A stretch of DNA of 64,000 nucleotides, from contig NZ_JAQQWU010000007.1 of NCBI RefSeq assembly GCF_028610625.1, forward strand, positions 124,001 through 188,000, written 5' to 3'. Position numbers and translations under genes: made by a program. The DNA is from Guptibacillus spartinae. Its GTDB lineage: Bacteria > Bacillota > Bacilli > Bacillales > Guptibacillaceae. Of this stretch, positions 1 to 8,195 are shown one piece after another. Numbering within the stretch: position 1 is the stretch's first letter; every line of letters begins with the position of its first letter. A model generated the notes under the pieces. That model searched no databases. It worked only from the letters and a program-made list of their open reading frames with translations, and was not told the origin of the DNA.

Positions 1-386
1 TGACAGCTTCTCACGTTATGAAGCGAGCTGAAACACTAAGAGCTGATCGAGGCCCACGTGTAGCACTTCAACTTATGCGAGAACAAAAGCTTTCTAGCTT
101 ATATATCGTAGATAAAAAACAAAAATTAATTGGTGTAATTACAGCAGATGATGCCGCAAAAGCGATCGAAGAAAAAAAAGAAATTACAGATATTCTCATA
201 ACGGATCTGCCAACTGTCACGCCCGACACGTTATTAACAGATATGTTCGTGAAAATGGCAAGCTCTTCTCTTCCACTACCCGTCATTGATGAAAACGATA
301 AGTTTAAAGGCATTATTGTACGTGGTGCGGTTATTGGAGCCCTTGCCGGCAATGAAACAGAATCAGCGAAAGGAGAGGTGAGCTAA
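1..386 (+). CDS. opuAA: Glycine betaine ABC transporter ATP-binding protein OpuAA, C-terminal part
   Basis: Only the last 127 codons are in the window; the frame is open to the left edge, so the true start lies outside. What remains is a pair of CBS repeats (for example SLYIVDKKQKLIGVITADD and LPLPVIDENDKFKGIIV). These form the regulatory tail that follows the nucleotide-binding domain in OpuAA/ProV ATPases and senses ionic strength or nucleotides in that family. The identification rests on the tail plus the following opuAB and opuAC. The stop codon is one base before the opuAB start, so the two are translationally coupled. The Walker motifs are not visible here. Confidence 0.9.
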   Translation, partial: TASHVMKRAETLRADRGPRVALQLMREQKLSSLYIVDKKQKLIGVITADDAAKAIEEKKEITDILITDLPTVTPDTLLTDMFVKMASSSLPLPVIDENDKFKGIIVRGAVIGALAGNETESAKGEVS

Positions 387-387
387 A

Positions 388-1221
388 ATGCAGCTATTCC
401 CTAAAATCCCATTAGCTGATTGGGTAGACAGCTTTGTTGATATGCTTACAGATAATCTTGAACCCGTTTTTGATGGGATTACATCAGGAATTGATTGGTT
501 TGTTGAGGGGATTGTTTCGATTTTAGCCTTCCCTCCAGCTCTTGTGCTAATCGCCATCTTTACGATTCTAGCCTGGTGGTCGAGTCGCTGGCCTGTTGCC
601 ATCTTCACGTTACTTGGACTATTGTTAATCGATAATTTAGGTTACTGGGATCCAACAATTGAGACGCTTGCGCTCGTTTTAACTTCGGTCATTATATCGA
701 TTATTCTTGGGGTGCCACTTGGAATATGGGCATCACAAAGTGACCGTGTAAGAGGCATTATTACACCTGTTCTTGATTTTATGCAGACAATGCCTGCTTT
801 CGTTTATCTCATTCCAGCGATTTTGTTCTTTGGAATTGGGATGGTACCAGGTATCATCGCATCTGTCATATTTGCGATGCCACCGACGATTCGCTTAACA
901 AACCTTGGGATTCGTCAAGTACCTGAAGACTTAATTGAAGCGTCAAATGCATTTGGTTCTACTACGAAACAGAAATTAATTAAAGTACAGCTACCGCTTG
1001 CAACACCTACGATTATGGCGGGAATTAACCAGAGCATTATGCTTTCCCTTTCAATGGTTGTTATTGCATCTCTAGTAGGTGCACCTGGTCTTGGGGCAGA
1101 TGTTTATCGCGCTGTAACACAAATTAAAGTTGGTATTGGTTTTGAAGCTGGTCTCGCAATCGTTATTCTAGCGATTATGCTCGACCGGATTTCTCAAAAT
1201 ATAGGTAAAACAAAAAACTAA
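388..1221 (+). CDS. opuAB: Glycine betaine ABC transporter permease OpuAB
   Basis: This 277-residue integral membrane protein forms the translocation path of the OpuA glycine betaine importer. Hydrophobic segments start near residue 45 and continue to the C-terminus. The binding-protein-dependent permease (EAA) loop is visible as EASNAFGSTTKQKLIKVQLP around residue 190 and docks on the ATPase. The length is close to B. subtilis OpuAB. It starts one base after the opuAA stop behind GGAGAGG (371-379) and lies 11 bases upstream of opuAC, so it is the middle gene of a standard opuAA-AB-AC operon. Such operons are osmotically induced; the promoter lies outside the window. Confidence 0.95.
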   Translation: MQLFPKIPLADWVDSFVDMLTDNLEPVFDGITSGIDWFVEGIVSILAFPPALVLIAIFTILAWWSSRWPVAIFTLLGLLLIDNLGYWDPTIETLALVLTSVIISIILGVPLGIWASQSDRVRGIITPVLDFMQTMPAFVYLIPAILFFGIGMVPGIIASVIFAMPPTIRLTNLGIRQVPEDLIEASNAFGSTTKQKLIKVQLPLATPTIMAGINQSIMLSLSMVVIASLVGAPGLGADVYRAVTQIKVGIGFEAGLAIVILAIMLDRISQNIGKTKN

Positions 1222-1232
1222 GGGGGAATTAC

Positions 1233-2156
1233 ATGTTTAACTTTAAAAAAGGTTTAACAGGATTAGCATTATTTTTGTCACTTACATTGATTCTTGCTGC
1301 TTGCGGCGGAAACAATGGCGGAGATAGCAGTGAAGGCTCTAGCGAAGGTGGAGCTAACGTTGGCGAAGAAGTAGACTATGAAATTGTCGGAATTGAGCCT
1401 GGTGCTGGAATTATGAAAGCTACTACTTCTGCACTTGAAGAGTACGATAGCTTGAAAGGTTGGGAATTAATCGAGTCTTCTTCTGCAGCGATGGCCGCAG
1501 AACTTGGGAAAGCCATTGAAGACGAAGAGCCAATTATCGTAACTGGTTGGACGCCACACTGGATGTTCGCGAAATATGATCTTAAATACCTTGAAGATCC
1601 AAAAGGACTTTATGGTGAAGAAGAAAACATCGAAACATTTGCACGTAAAGGATTAAAAGAAGACCAACCTTCTGCACATACAATTCTTGACCAGTTCAAC
1701 TGGACTCCAGAAGATATGAGTTCTGTAATGGTTGAAATTCAAGAAGGTGCTAAGCCTGAAGAAGCCGCACAAAACTGGGTAAACGAACATACAGATATGG
1801 TTGAAGAATGGACAAACGGCGCTGATGAAGTAGACGGCGAAGAAATCTCACTTGCTTATGTTGCATGGGATTCTGAAATCGCAAGTACAAACGTCGTTGC
1901 AAAAGTGCTAGAAAGTATGGGTTATAAAGTAGAGTTAACTCAGCTTGATGCTGCTTCAATGTTTATCGCCGTATCTGAAGGCGATGCAGATGCTATGGTT
2001 GCTGGATGGTTACCAATCACTCATGCTGATTTACTAGATGAATATGGTGACAACATGGACCGTCTTGGACCAAACCTTAAAGGTGCGAAAACTGGTCTTG
2101 TTGTTCCATCTTATGTTGAAGCTGATTCTATTGAAGATTTAAAACCTGCTGAATAA
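1233..2156 (+). CDS. opuAC: Glycine betaine-binding lipoprotein OpuAC
   Basis: This 307-residue extracellular solute receptor is anchored by a lipid. It has a type II signal peptide with lipobox LAAC (Cys24), followed by a Gly/Ser/Glu-rich linker. The mature part carries the ProX/OpuAC betaine-binding fold with tryptophans in GWTPHWMF, YVAWDSE and GWLPITHADL, the sort that build the aromatic cage for the trimethylammonium head. The ribosome site AGGGGG precedes ATG. It ends the opuA operon and is followed by a perfect 16-bp terminator stem shared with the convergent opuC-type genes. It is slightly longer than B. subtilis OpuAC because of the linker. Confidence 0.95.
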   Translation: MFNFKKGLTGLALFLSLTLILAACGGNNGGDSSEGSSEGGANVGEEVDYEIVGIEPGAGIMKATTSALEEYDSLKGWELIESSSAAMAAELGKAIEDEEPIIVTGWTPHWMFAKYDLKYLEDPKGLYGEEENIETFARKGLKEDQPSAHTILDQFNWTPEDMSSVMVEIQEGAKPEEAAQNWVNEHTDMVEEWTNGADEVDGEEISLAYVAWDSEIASTNVVAKVLESMGYKVELTQLDAASMFIAVSEGDADAMVAGWLPITHADLLDEYGDNMDRLGPNLKGAKTGLVVPSYVEADSIEDLKPAE

Positions 2157-2161
2157 ATGTT

Positions 2162-2199
2162 AAAAGGCCGAGCTGACAACAAAGTCAGCTCGGCCTTTT
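2162..2199. terminator. Bidirectional terminator between opuAC and the opuC-type operon
   Basis: A perfect 16-bp stem (2162-2177 with 2184-2199) encloses a 6-base loop. T-runs on both strands come from the AAAAGG...CCTTTT ends. It sits between two convergent genes. Confidence 0.9.
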
Positions 2200-2203
2200 C
2201 ATG

Positions 2204-3103
2204 TTAATCGATTAATCCTTTTTCTTTTAGAAATTCAACAGCTACATCTTCAGGTTCTTCTCCATCCATATCCACTTTCGCATTCATCTCAGACATTTCT
2301 TCTTCTGTAATGTTTCCAGCAAATTCATTTACAACCTTCTCAAGGTCAGGGTGTGAATCAAGAACTTCCTGTCTCACAATTGGTGCAGCGTAATACGGCG
2401 GGAAAAACTGCTTATCATCTTTCGTTGTCGCAAGATCAAACCTAGCAATTCGTCCATCCGTTGTAAAGGCAGGAATCACATCGACTTCACCTTCATTAAG
2501 AGCGTCGTACATAATGTTCGGATCAAGACTTACTTCATCTTTAAAATTAAAGCCGTAAGCTTCTACTAAAGCATCGTAACCATCTTCTCTTTCGTAGAAA
2601 GTATGCGGTCCACCAAACACCATCTTATCTGAAGCTGGGATAAGGTCTGAAAATGTTTCTGCATTAACCTCTTTATTTGTTTCTTGGGTCATCGCAAGAG
2701 TATAACCATTTTCAAAACCAAGTGGCTCAAGCCAAACAAGGTTATATTCGTCTTTATAGCCTTTTTTCACTCGTTCAAAAATTTCGTCAGCTGATTCATC
2801 CGATTCAGCACTTTCTTTTAATACCGCTTCAAGACCAGTACCCGTATATTCAACATACATATCAATGTCACCATCAACTAGCGCCTGCTGAAGAATATTG
2901 ACTTCCCCAACTCCTGCATCAACTTCTACTTCATAGTCACTATTCGCCTTTATGTACTCTGCAAGAAGATGCGGTAAAATGTACTGCTCTGTCCACGGCT
3001 TACCAGAAATAACGATTGGATCACTTTCTTCACTTCCGCTATCTCCACCACATGCAGCAAGAACCATCACAATGCCTAGCAATAGTACGGTCAATCTTTT
3101 CAA
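2204..3103 (-). CDS. OpuC-type osmoprotectant (choline/betaine/carnitine) binding lipoprotein
   Basis: This 299-residue lipoprotein has lipobox LAAC (Cys18). The mature part matches the OpuAC_2/OpuBC-OpuCC family (GKPWTEQYILPHLLAEYI near the start, DMYVEYTGTGLEAVL, DVIPAFTTDGRIARFDL). It would capture compatible solutes outside the membrane. The start codon is TTG with GGGAG 8 bases upstream. It is the last gene of a three-gene operon with the permease and the CBS-type ATPase. OpuB and OpuC differ in substrate range and cannot be told apart from sequence here, so no symbol is given. Confidence 0.88.
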   Translation of the reverse strand: MKRLTVLLLGIVMVLAACGGDSGSEESDPIVISGKPWTEQYILPHLLAEYIKANSDYEVEVDAGVGEVNILQQALVDGDIDMYVEYTGTGLEAVLKESAESDESADEIFERVKKGYKDEYNLVWLEPLGFENGYTLAMTQETNKEVNAETFSDLIPASDKMVFGGPHTFYEREDGYDALVEAYGFNFKDEVSLDPNIMYDALNEGEVDVIPAFTTDGRIARFDLATTKDDKQFFPPYYAAPIVRQEVLDSHPDLEKVVNEFAGNITEEEMSEMNAKVDMDGEEPEDVAVEFLKEKGLID

Positions 3104-3117
3104 TCAAATCTCTCCCT

Positions 3118-3780
3118 TTATTTTTTTGCTTTAACTCCTTTAGGAGTTGCTGCATTTTCTAATAACTTCAGAATTAAATCGAATCCAAGAGCAAGAATAG
3201 TTGCCGGTAGTGCACCAGCTAGCACAAGCTCATCTTTATTCGACGTTAGTCCTCGATAAATGATATCACCTAATCCTCCTGCACCAACAAACGTCGCTAG
3301 AGTTGCTACTCCGATCGTCAATACAGTAGCCGTACGAACGCCCGCCATAATGACAGGAAGAGAAAGAGGTACTTCAATCTTCATTAAAATCTGCATACTT
3401 GTCATCCCCATCCCTCTCCCAGCTTCAATGGAAGATTGGTCCACGGATGTGATGCCCGTGTATGTATTCCTTAAAATTGGAAGAAGGGCATACACCGTTA
3501 ATGCGATGATGGCTGTGACATTTCCGATGCCAAGAAACGGAATAAGAAAACCAAACAATGCAAGACTCGGAACCGTTTGAAAAATAGCAGCCACGGCAAT
3601 AAACGGCTCAGCCAATTTCTTGTGTCTGGAAATAAAAATTCCAAGTGGAACAGAAATTAAGATGGCGATTACAATCGAGATGAAAGAGAGGAAAAGGTGT
3701 TCCTGAAGCGCTACAAAAATATCATCCCAACGATTTTGCATCGTTTCTATAAATAAAGTAAAAAAGTTTTCATCATTCAT
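3118..3780 (-). CDS. OpuC-type osmoprotectant ABC transporter permease
   Basis: This 220-residue membrane protein of the OpuCB/OpuCD family has about six hydrophobic segments. Its EAA loop (EAGRGMGMTSMQILMKIEVP) is near residues 120-140, followed by the family motif FVGAGGLGDIIYRGL. Its start overlaps the ATPase stop by 8 bases, behind GGAGG. Classical opuB/opuC operons carry two permease genes flanking the binding protein; only this one is present, so the transporter would need a permease homodimer or a partner encoded elsewhere. Confidence 0.9.
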   Translation of the reverse strand: MNDENFFTLFIETMQNRWDDIFVALQEHLFLSFISIVIAILISVPLGIFISRHKKLAEPFIAVAAIFQTVPSLALFGFLIPFLGIGNVTAIIALTVYALLPILRNTYTGITSVDQSSIEAGRGMGMTSMQILMKIEVPLSLPVIMAGVRTATVLTIGVATLATFVGAGGLGDIIYRGLTSNKDELVLAGALPATILALGFDLILKLLENAATPKGVKAKK

Positions 3781-4912
3781 TCAGAGGTTCCTCCTCCTTA
3801 TAACCGAGTTGCTCAAGACCAGCTAAGCCGCGCATCATACTACTTCTCGTCACTAACCCTGTCAGCTTATCCCCTTCTACTACCGGAATACTAATAGGCT
3901 GCATTTCAGCAAATCGTTTTGCGATTTCAGGATAAAGCGTGTTTCTCTGAATGGGCTCAATCATTTCAATGACATCAGCAATTCTTTTTGTATCACTTTC
4001 ATAATGCTTTTGAACTTGATCAAGAGTCACGACACCTTTATATTGCTGCTCAGGTCCAGTGACGACAAGACTGTCCACCCGTTCTGATTTCATTAGCCGA
4101 AAAGCTTCAGCTAGACCTCTGCTCTCTTTTACAGTTGCTACTTGTTGAATCATTAAATCAACTGCAGTAGGAGCTTGTCCCTTTGCCATCCGTTCATCCC
4201 CTATAAAATTGCGAACAAACTCATTCTTTGGATGACGTAACAAACGATCAGGTGTATCGAGTTGAAGAATTTCACCGTCTTTCATGATCGCAATCCGATC
4301 GGCAATCTTCATCGCTTCATCCATGTCATGAGTGACAAACACAATCGTTTTTTGGATTTCTTTTTGTAATTTTACAAGCTCATCTTGAAGCTGTTCACGA
4401 CTAATTGGATCGAGCGCACTAAAAGGCTCATCCATTAAAATGATGGGGGGTTCTGCAGCTAGAGCACGTATGACGCCGACTCTCTGCTGCTGGCCTCCAC
4501 TTAACTCAAGTGGATAGCGAGACCGAAAGACTGACGGCTCAAGTCCAACAAGGTTCAGCATTTCATCAACTCGTTTATCTATTTTGCTTTTATCCCATTT
4601 TTTTAATTTAGGAATGAGTGCAATATTTTCTGCAATTGTCATATGTGGCAAGAGACCAATTTGCTGTATGACATATCCGATACTTCTTCTTAATTCAACA
4701 GGATCTTGGTCAGAGATTGGTTTTCCATCAATGGAAATCTGACCTCCGCTCGGTTCGATTAATCGGTTTATCATTTTCATCGTGGTCGTTTTACCACATC
4801 CACTCGGGCCAATTAACGTTAACAATTCGCCTTGTTCAATATGTAAATTAATATCTTTCAACGCCTCAGTACCATCAGCAAACTTTTTGCTAACATGCTC
4901 GAAAGTAATCAT
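3773..4912 (-). CDS. OpuC-type osmoprotectant ABC transporter ATP-binding protein with CBS pair
   Basis: This 379-residue ATPase energises uptake of betaine, choline or carnitine. The nucleotide-binding domain holds Walker A GPSGCGKTT (residues 35-43), signature LSGGQQQRV, Walker B ILMDEPFSALDP and the switch His in VTHDMDEA. A CBS pair fills about residues 255-370, as in OpuBA/OpuCA. Both the domain order and the length match that family. It is the first gene of the operon, with ribosome site GGAGAAG. Candidate sigma-A and sigma-B promoters lie upstream (4959-5048), which would fit osmotic or general stress control. Confidence 0.9.
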   Translation of the reverse strand: MITFEHVSKKFADGTEALKDINLHIEQGELLTLIGPSGCGKTTTMKMINRLIEPSGGQISIDGKPISDQDPVELRRSIGYVIQQIGLLPHMTIAENIALIPKLKKWDKSKIDKRVDEMLNLVGLEPSVFRSRYPLELSGGQQQRVGVIRALAAEPPIILMDEPFSALDPISREQLQDELVKLQKEIQKTIVFVTHDMDEAMKIADRIAIMKDGEILQLDTPDRLLRHPKNEFVRNFIGDERMAKGQAPTAVDLMIQQVATVKESRGLAEAFRLMKSERVDSLVVTGPEQQYKGVVTLDQVQKHYESDTKRIADVIEMIEPIQRNTLYPEIAKRFAEMQPISIPVVEGDKLTGLVTRSSMMRGLAGLEQLGYKEEEPLNE

Positions 4913-4958
4913 TCTATCGCTTCTCCTGCCTCCCTATAAATCCATAACTTTATTGTAT

Positions 4959-4985
4959 TTACCCGTTCCTTTCCTAGACGTAAAC
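4959..4985 (-). promoter_or_regulatory. Candidate sigma-B promoter of the opuC-type operon
   Basis: On the minus strand GTTTAC (4985-4980), 15 bases, then GGGTAA (4964-4959). This is close to the sigma-B consensus GTTTAA / GGGTAT. Osmoprotectant genes are known sigma-B targets in B. subtilis. Confidence 0.45.
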
Positions 4986-5019
4986 TATTTATCGCACAAT
5001 AACACAACTTTCTTACTAA

Positions 5020-5048
5020 TACTGTATCGTTTTTCCAACTAATTATCA
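5020..5048 (-). promoter_or_regulatory. Candidate sigma-A promoter of the opuC-type operon
   Basis: Minus strand TTGATA (5048-5043), 17-base spacer, TACAGT (5025-5020). Confidence 0.45.
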
Positions 5049-5049
5049 A

Positions 5050-5090
5050 AAGAAAAGAGGCCAGCTTAATCAATTGATTAAGCTGGCCTC
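5050..5090 (-). terminator. Terminator of yhgE
   Basis: A perfect 15-bp stem (5057-5071 with 5076-5090) has a 4-base loop. The downstream CTCTTTT run is on the minus strand, 9 bases past the yhgE stop. Confidence 0.85.
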
Positions 5091-5099
5091 ATAGATTCC

Positions 5100-7427
5100 T
5101 TATTCGTTCATCGCTGGTTCCAACCCATGCTTCTTACGTTTCTTCAATTCTACAAAGAAGAATGTGATTGTTCCAATGGCAAAGATTGCAATAAATCCTA
5201 ATAATACGTAGACATTCTGCCACATGAAAGCAAAATCGCCGCTGGAAATAACAGCTTTCAACCCTGAAACAGTGTATGTCATTGGCAACCAAGTATTAAA
5301 CACTTGTAACCCTTCAGGAATTAACTCAAGTGGGAATGTACCGGCACTTGTTGTTAATTGTAGGATCAAGATAATGATCGCTACAAATCGTCCTGGATCT
5401 CCTAATGTCGTAACAAAGAATTGGATCAAGGTCATATAAGCAAGACTTGATACGACAGAGAAGAGTAAGAATAACGGTACACTCTGTACTTCAATCTGCA
5501 AGGCATATAAAAGAACAGCATCAGAGACAAGTGCTTGAATCACACCAACTACTAATAAAACACCGTATTTACTCATAAACCAACCGATAGCCGTTCGTGG
5601 CGTTCCGGCTGGATCACGAAGTGGGAATACAATAGACATGAGAAGTGCTCCTACAAACAAACCAAGTGAAAGGAAGTAAGGTGCAAATCCGGTTCCGTAG
5701 TTTGGTACGCCTGATACAGCCTCTGTATCGACATTAACTGGATCAGCAAACATATTATATGTTTCATCATCAGCATTCGTATTGGACGTTTCCTCCGCCG
5801 CTTCGCCAAGTTTATCATGAAGCTCCGATGTGCCATCTGTTAATTTTTGAGCCCCGCTGTCAAGATCTTTAGAGCCATCAGCTAACTTCCCTGCACCGGA
5901 TGATAAATCAGACGAACCACCTTCTAATTCTGATAGCCCACTCGCAAGCTCTTGTGAACCACTAGATAATTCATTCATGCCAGAGTTAAGTGTGCCAACA
6001 TTGTCAATCAAGGAATTCCAACCAGAAGCTACAGTATTGTTACCATCCGCAACCCGTTCTGCTCCGTCATGAAGCTGAGCAATTCCTGCCTCTGCTTGAT
6101 TTATCCCTTCTCCAAGACCTCCGAGTCCAGTTTCAAGTTTTCCTTGAGCCTCATAAAGAGCACTCGCACCTTGAGCAAGCTGTCGTTGTCCTTCTAGTAA
6201 TGCATTCATTTTAGAAGAAGCGCCTGAAAGTTTATCTGAAACGTTAGCAAATGTCGTTGCAACTTCGCCAACTGACTTCGCAGCTGTACCAGATTTTTCA
6301 GCAATCGGTTGAAGTTGACCAATTAACGTCTGCTTTTGCTCATCCGTATATTGATCACTTGCTTGAATTGATTCGATTACACCTTGCAACTCTTTCGGAA
6401 CAGCTGATGCATTCGTTACTCCACTCGTCAGTGACTGTTTTAACCCTTCTGTATCAACCTCAGGTAATGAACTATTTTCTAATTCTGAAACAGATTGATT
6501 TAATCCATTCATTAACTGCTTTGCTCCAGTGCGACTATCTTCAACACCTGTAAGCAGTTTTTCTTGTCCGACTTTGAATTCACCCATTTTATCATTAAGT
6601 TCGCCAATTCCATTGCTTACTTTTGAAGCACCATCAGCAAGCTCGCTAACTTTAGGTTGTCTTTCTTTTAAACCATTTAACAAATCAGTTGTGCCCTGAT
6701 TTGCCTCACTAATGCCATTTGCCAGATCAACGGATCCGTTTTCTGCACTACTAAGGCCATTTGTTAACGCAATCGATCCTTCATTCAGGCTTGCTAAGTT
6801 GTCTTTCAACTGCTTTGTGCCATCTTTTAATTCAGATGATCCATCAGCCAATTCACCAGCGCCATCTGAAGCTTCCGATAAGCCATCAGCTATTTCACTA
6901 AACTTATCAAAAACAAGCTCACTATAATTCTCAGTGATGTTCTCAGCAATTTGTGATTTGATTTCACTAACAGCTGTTCCACCTATTTGTCCGGCCAAAA
7001 AGTTAAAGCTTTCATTCGGCACATATTCTAAATTTAATTTATCAGGATGTTCATCTAGAACAGTCGTTGATTTCTCAGAAAAATCTTCTGGAATTTGAAT
7101 CTTCATATAATAGGTTTGATCTTCAAGACCTTTATCGGCCTCTTTTTCATCGACAAAATCCCATTTAAATTCAGGCTCATCCTTCAACTTCTTGACAAGC
7201 TCATTCCCAATTTCGAGATGCTCTCCTTCAAAATCCGCACCACTATCACTATTAACCACGGCTACTGGAATCTGATCCAAGTTTTCATAAGGATCCCAAA
7301 ATGCCCATAAAAACATGCCACTGTACAATACTGGTATAAACAACACTGCAATCACGGGGATTAAGATTTTTTTATTCTTAAGCAATGACGCCCATTCGGA
7401 GCGAAATTGCTTTGATGACTTTTTCAT
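5100..7427 (-). CDS. yhgE: YhgE/Pip-family membrane protein
   Basis: This 775-residue protein has the YhgE/phage-infection-protein architecture. There is one membrane segment near residues 20-42 and a conserved N-terminal external domain (VVNSDSGADFEG). A long region of repeated DG-x-x-x-L-x-x-G heptads (about 180-560) probably forms an extended coiled stalk. Five membrane segments of ABC-2 type follow after YGTGFAPYF (about 573 on). In known families such proteins act as exporter-like or phage-receptor proteins; the substrate is unknown. It lies downstream of the TetR gene yhgD, with two matched TGAC-N15-GTCA palindromes in the 191-bp gap, so control by YhgD is likely. Confidence 0.88.
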   Translation of the reverse strand: MKKSSKQFRSEWASLLKNKKILIPVIAVLFIPVLYSGMFLWAFWDPYENLDQIPVAVVNSDSGADFEGEHLEIGNELVKKLKDEPEFKWDFVDEKEADKGLEDQTYYMKIQIPEDFSEKSTTVLDEHPDKLNLEYVPNESFNFLAGQIGGTAVSEIKSQIAENITENYSELVFDKFSEIADGLSEASDGAGELADGSSELKDGTKQLKDNLASLNEGSIALTNGLSSAENGSVDLANGISEANQGTTDLLNGLKERQPKVSELADGASKVSNGIGELNDKMGEFKVGQEKLLTGVEDSRTGAKQLMNGLNQSVSELENSSLPEVDTEGLKQSLTSGVTNASAVPKELQGVIESIQASDQYTDEQKQTLIGQLQPIAEKSGTAAKSVGEVATTFANVSDKLSGASSKMNALLEGQRQLAQGASALYEAQGKLETGLGGLGEGINQAEAGIAQLHDGAERVADGNNTVASGWNSLIDNVGTLNSGMNELSSGSQELASGLSELEGGSSDLSSGAGKLADGSKDLDSGAQKLTDGTSELHDKLGEAAEETSNTNADDETYNMFADPVNVDTEAVSGVPNYGTGFAPYFLSLGLFVGALLMSIVFPLRDPAGTPRTAIGWFMSKYGVLLVVGVIQALVSDAVLLYALQIEVQSVPLFLLFSVVSSLAYMTLIQFFVTTLGDPGRFVAIIILILQLTTSAGTFPLELIPEGLQVFNTWLPMTYTVSGLKAVISSGDFAFMWQNVYVLLGFIAIFAIGTITFFFVELKKRKKHGLEPAMNE

Positions 7428-7446
7428 GTTTTTCCTCCTGTCTTAT

Positions 7447-7542
7447 TGACCATTTTTCTCATTTGGTCATTTCGTGCCAAAAAAAAGAAACTTCTTATAT
7501 TTTCGATAGTATGCGGTGATGACCAGTTTTTAAATATAGTCA
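7447..7542. promoter_or_regulatory. Two candidate YhgD operators in the yhgE promoter region
   Basis: TGAC-N15-GTCA occurs twice with identical spacing, at 7447-7469 (TGACCA...TGGTCA) and 7520-7542. The flanks also agree (AATGAC / GTCA). Paired palindromes just downstream of a TetR gene and upstream of its probable target are typical TetR operators. A weak sigma-A element overlaps the distal one. Confidence 0.55.
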
Positions 7543-7618
7543 TTTTTTGCTACAAGAAGTAATATATCATCCTTTTTTGAGAATGGCAATAGCAGCAGCT
7601 TACTTATTTTCACTACTG

Positions 7619-8194
7619 CTAATTTTTCTTAATTCCACTCATCATATAAAATTCAAGATGATTGGCAATTTCTTCTTTACTAAAGGATGGTTGTGTTTTT
7701 TCCCAATCAAAAATAAGAGCAATGTACATTTTAAACATTAGAAAAGCTGCAAGTGATGGATCACACTTTTTTACTTCTCCGTCAATAATACCTCTTTCAA
7801 TCTCGTACTCAAGAAAGGATAGAATCGCTTTTTCTACAAGATTCAATGCATCCATTGCTGCTGGAGTACCGATCTCTCGAACCTCTTGCGAAAGCTTAAT
7901 AGCCAACTGGTGCTCCCTCCGGTGTTCTAATACACTGTAAAGCGCACGATGTAGGTTTTCAAAAAACGTATCCTCTCTATGAATGGAATCTTGAGCGAGT
8001 TCTTTCAGCTCAATTACCATCCCACGTACAATTTCATTGAAAAGCTCTTCTTTATTTTTGAAAAAATTATAGATTGTCCCCTTTCCTACGTTCGCAATTT
8101 TAGCCACCTGATCCATCGTGGTCGCTTTGTAACCAAACATAGAAAATGACTTTTCGGCAGCTTCCATTATGCTTTTTCTACGATCGAAAGTCAT
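7619..8194 (-). CDS. yhgD: TetR-family transcriptional regulator YhgD
   Basis: This 191-residue repressor-type protein has an N-terminal helix-turn-helix (IMEAAEKSFSMFGYKATTMDQVAKIANVGKGTIYNFFKNKEEL, residues about 8-50). The helical ligand-binding domain has the C-terminal extension seen in YhgD/FadR-like regulators. The chosen ATG is one base after the stop of the upstream kinase, with GAGGGGGAG in front of it; an in-frame ATG 18 codons earlier lies inside the kinase gene and has no ribosome site. It precedes yhgE, as in B. subtilis, and probably controls it through the two palindromes in the gap. The ligand is unknown. Confidence 0.88.
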   Translation of the reverse strand: MTFDRRKSIMEAAEKSFSMFGYKATTMDQVAKIANVGKGTIYNFFKNKEELFNEIVRGMVIELKELAQDSIHREDTFFENLHRALYSVLEHRREHQLAIKLSQEVREIGTPAAMDALNLVEKAILSFLEYEIERGIIDGEVKKCDPSLAAFLMFKMYIALIFDWEKTQPSFSKEEIANHLEFYMMSGIKKN

Positions 8195-8195
8195 C

